A stretch of 13,666 nt of DNA from an archaeon UBA583. GTDB taxonomy: Archaea; Nanobdellota; Nanobdellia; Woesearchaeales; UBA583. Made by a program: the position numbers and the translations under genes. Under the pieces are notes generated by a model, which saw nothing but the letters and a program-made list of their open reading frames with translations, was not told the origin of the DNA and searched no databases. Below, one piece after another: positions 12,959-13,666 of the stretch. Numbering within the stretch: position 1 is the first letter of the stretch; the number at the start of each line of letters is the position of its first letter. Where the stretch lies: positions 1-13,666 of the forward strand of contig DAXK01000033.1 of assembly GCA_002506365.1 (NCBI GenBank), in the 5' to 3' direction.

Positions 12959-13532
12959 ATATTGTTTATTTAATTTAATTGAAAAATTTTGTTTTTCTTA
13001 TATAATATATTTTTTAGGATTTTTAATTTTATTACTTGATCCATTTTTTTATTTGATATTATTTTTTTTAACTGGAATTGATTTACCAATTAATTTATTA
13101 TTTTCTTATTCTTTGGATTTAATTGGATTTTTTTTACATATTTCCCCATTAGATTCTTTAGTTTGGTCAAGTAAAGAGATTTTACATTATATTGATGTTC
13201 GAGAAATTTTTGATAAATTTATGTCGGTGTTTGTTTTATGTGTCGCTTTTTTGGTTGTGAATTTGAAAAAGGTTAATTTGAAAAGATTAGTTTTTGTTAA
13301 GAAATATTTAAAATATATTATTTTATTTCCGTTAGTTGTTTTACCTTTTTTTTCTTATTTTTGGAATAATATTTTTCATAAGTATTTATTTTCAAATGAT
13401 TTGTGGATTATGTATCCAAGTGATTTAAGTTATCATATTTTTAATGAGTGGTTTTTTATTTTATTTTATTTAAGTTTTATTTTGTTAGAATTTTTATTAT
13501 TTTGGATTATTGATGATAAATTCAGAGATTAA
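12939..13532 (+). CDS. Multi-pass membrane protein of unknown function
   Basis: A 197-residue, very hydrophobic protein rich in Phe, Leu and Ile. Likely transmembrane helices lie at about 20-45, 50-68, 93-108, 123-141 and 170-190. The loop after the third is basic (NLKKVNLKRLVFVKKYLK, 108-125), which by the positive-inside rule puts it in the cytoplasm. The C-terminus IIDDKFRD is charged. No transporter, protease or enzyme motif is apparent. The start at 12939 is preferred to the GTG at 12933 on ribosome-binding-site spacing, a two-codon difference. It overlaps the upstream 347-residue gene by 20 nt, and its last 36 nt overlap the convergent hydrolase gene on the other strand. Confidence 0.75.
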   Translation: MKFWENKYCLFNLIEKFCFSYIIYFLGFLILLLDPFFYLILFFLTGIDLPINLLFSYSLDLIGFFLHISPLDSLVWSSKEILHYIDVREIFDKFMSVFVLCVAFLVVNLKKVNLKRLVFVKKYLKYIILFPLVVLPFFSYFWNNIFHKYLFSNDLWIMYPSDLSYHIFNEWFFILFYLSFILLEFLLFWIIDDKFRD

Positions 13533-13666
13533 TTTATCATAAAAAATATTTGAGTGTAAATTGTTATGTCCTTTATTTTCAATTAGTTCATATTTTTTAT
13601 TTTTAGTTTTTAGATTATTGTAAAGATTTTTAGAAAATTTGTTTGGAATTATTTTATCTTTATTTC
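13497..13666 (-). CDS. Probable alpha/beta hydrolase, C-terminal end only
   Basis: A minus-strand open frame enters from the right edge of the window and ends with TAA at 13497-13499, giving 55 residues. The visible part reads DKIIPNKFSKNLYNNL, then KYELIENKGHNNLHS, then a helix ending SEFIINNPK. This matches the end of alpha/beta hydrolases: a strand and acid-containing turn followed by (V/I)P, a helix with LY, a strand, then the catalytic histidine in GHN(D/N)L, and a final amphipathic helix. The spacing resembles the BEM46/ABHD17-like serine hydrolase group. The nucleophile serine and most of the protein lie outside the window, so the call rests on the C-terminal pattern alone. The start and full length are unknown. 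Confidence 0.65.
   Translation of the reverse strand, partial: NKDKIIPNKFSKNLYNNLKTKNKKYELIENKGHNNLHSNIFYDKLISEFIINNPK

Noticed and set aside
1..13666. CRISPR arrays, insertion sequences, integrase or attachment sites
   Set aside because: No regularly spaced direct repeats, transposase or integrase motifs, or terminal inverted repeats were seen on either strand.

Overview
The window reads as chromosomal DNA of a very AT-rich archaeon, most likely a DPANN lineage such as Pacearchaeota or Woesearchaeota. The domain call is firm: it has a group II chaperonin (thermosome), a Holliday junction resolvase of the Hjc family, a transketolase split into two subunits, and TATA boxes about 25 nt upstream of start codons in place of bacterial -35/-10 promoters. 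The phylum is inferred from low GC, short intergenic gaps, split transketolase and the DUF2341-type surface protein. No rRNA, tRNA, CRISPR array, transposase or phage module is visible, and no gene-free stretch exceeds 300 bases.

Layout. 87-672 (minus): two small membrane proteins. 773-1345 (plus): an unrecognised 190-residue protein. 1430-3016: thermosome subunit. 3074-3796: HAD-family hydrolase. 3918-4639: a two-gene DNA-repair operon, hjc and a single-domain O6-alkylguanine-DNA alkyltransferase overlapping by 4 nt. 4682-4915: a 77-residue helical protein, converging on the next operon with a 4-nt gap. 4920-7795 (minus): a transketolase operon, N-terminal subunit (tktA), an unknown 188-residue protein, then the C-terminal subunit (tktB), which carries an unusual 170-residue N-terminal extension. 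8037-11711 (plus), divergent from tktA: a 1224-residue secreted protein with two DUF2341 plus PA14-like modules. 11712-11914: an intergenic stretch with two GC-rich islands. 11915-13532: an unknown 347-residue protein and an overlapping multi-pass membrane protein. 13497-13666 (minus): the 3' end of a probable alpha/beta hydrolase, overlapping the membrane gene tail to tail.

How the genes fit together. The tkt genes supply both halves of a thiamine-diphosphate enzyme that shuttles two-carbon units between sugar phosphates, and the protein between them is a candidate partner. hjc and ogt form a compact repair unit. The thermosome folds cytosolic proteins. The large surface protein is probably exported and binds carbohydrate or other surface ligands.

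Expression signals follow a pattern. First genes of transcripts have a TATA box 24-31 nt from the ATG and no Shine-Dalgarno sequence, implying leaderless or near-leaderless mRNAs. Most downstream genes (the alkyltransferase, the 188-residue protein and the 197-residue membrane protein) have GAGG/GGAGG-like sites. This pattern was used to shorten three start sites: tktA to 7795, the 188-residue protein to 6951, and the membrane protein to 12939.

The points most worth following up are the apparent insertion of a whole surface-protein module inside an Ig-like domain, the Trp-rich module and Lys-rich linkers fused to tktB, the GC-rich islands at 11741-11811, and the unknown protein kept between the transketolase halves. 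No database search was possible, so all family assignments rest on motifs recognised by eye.
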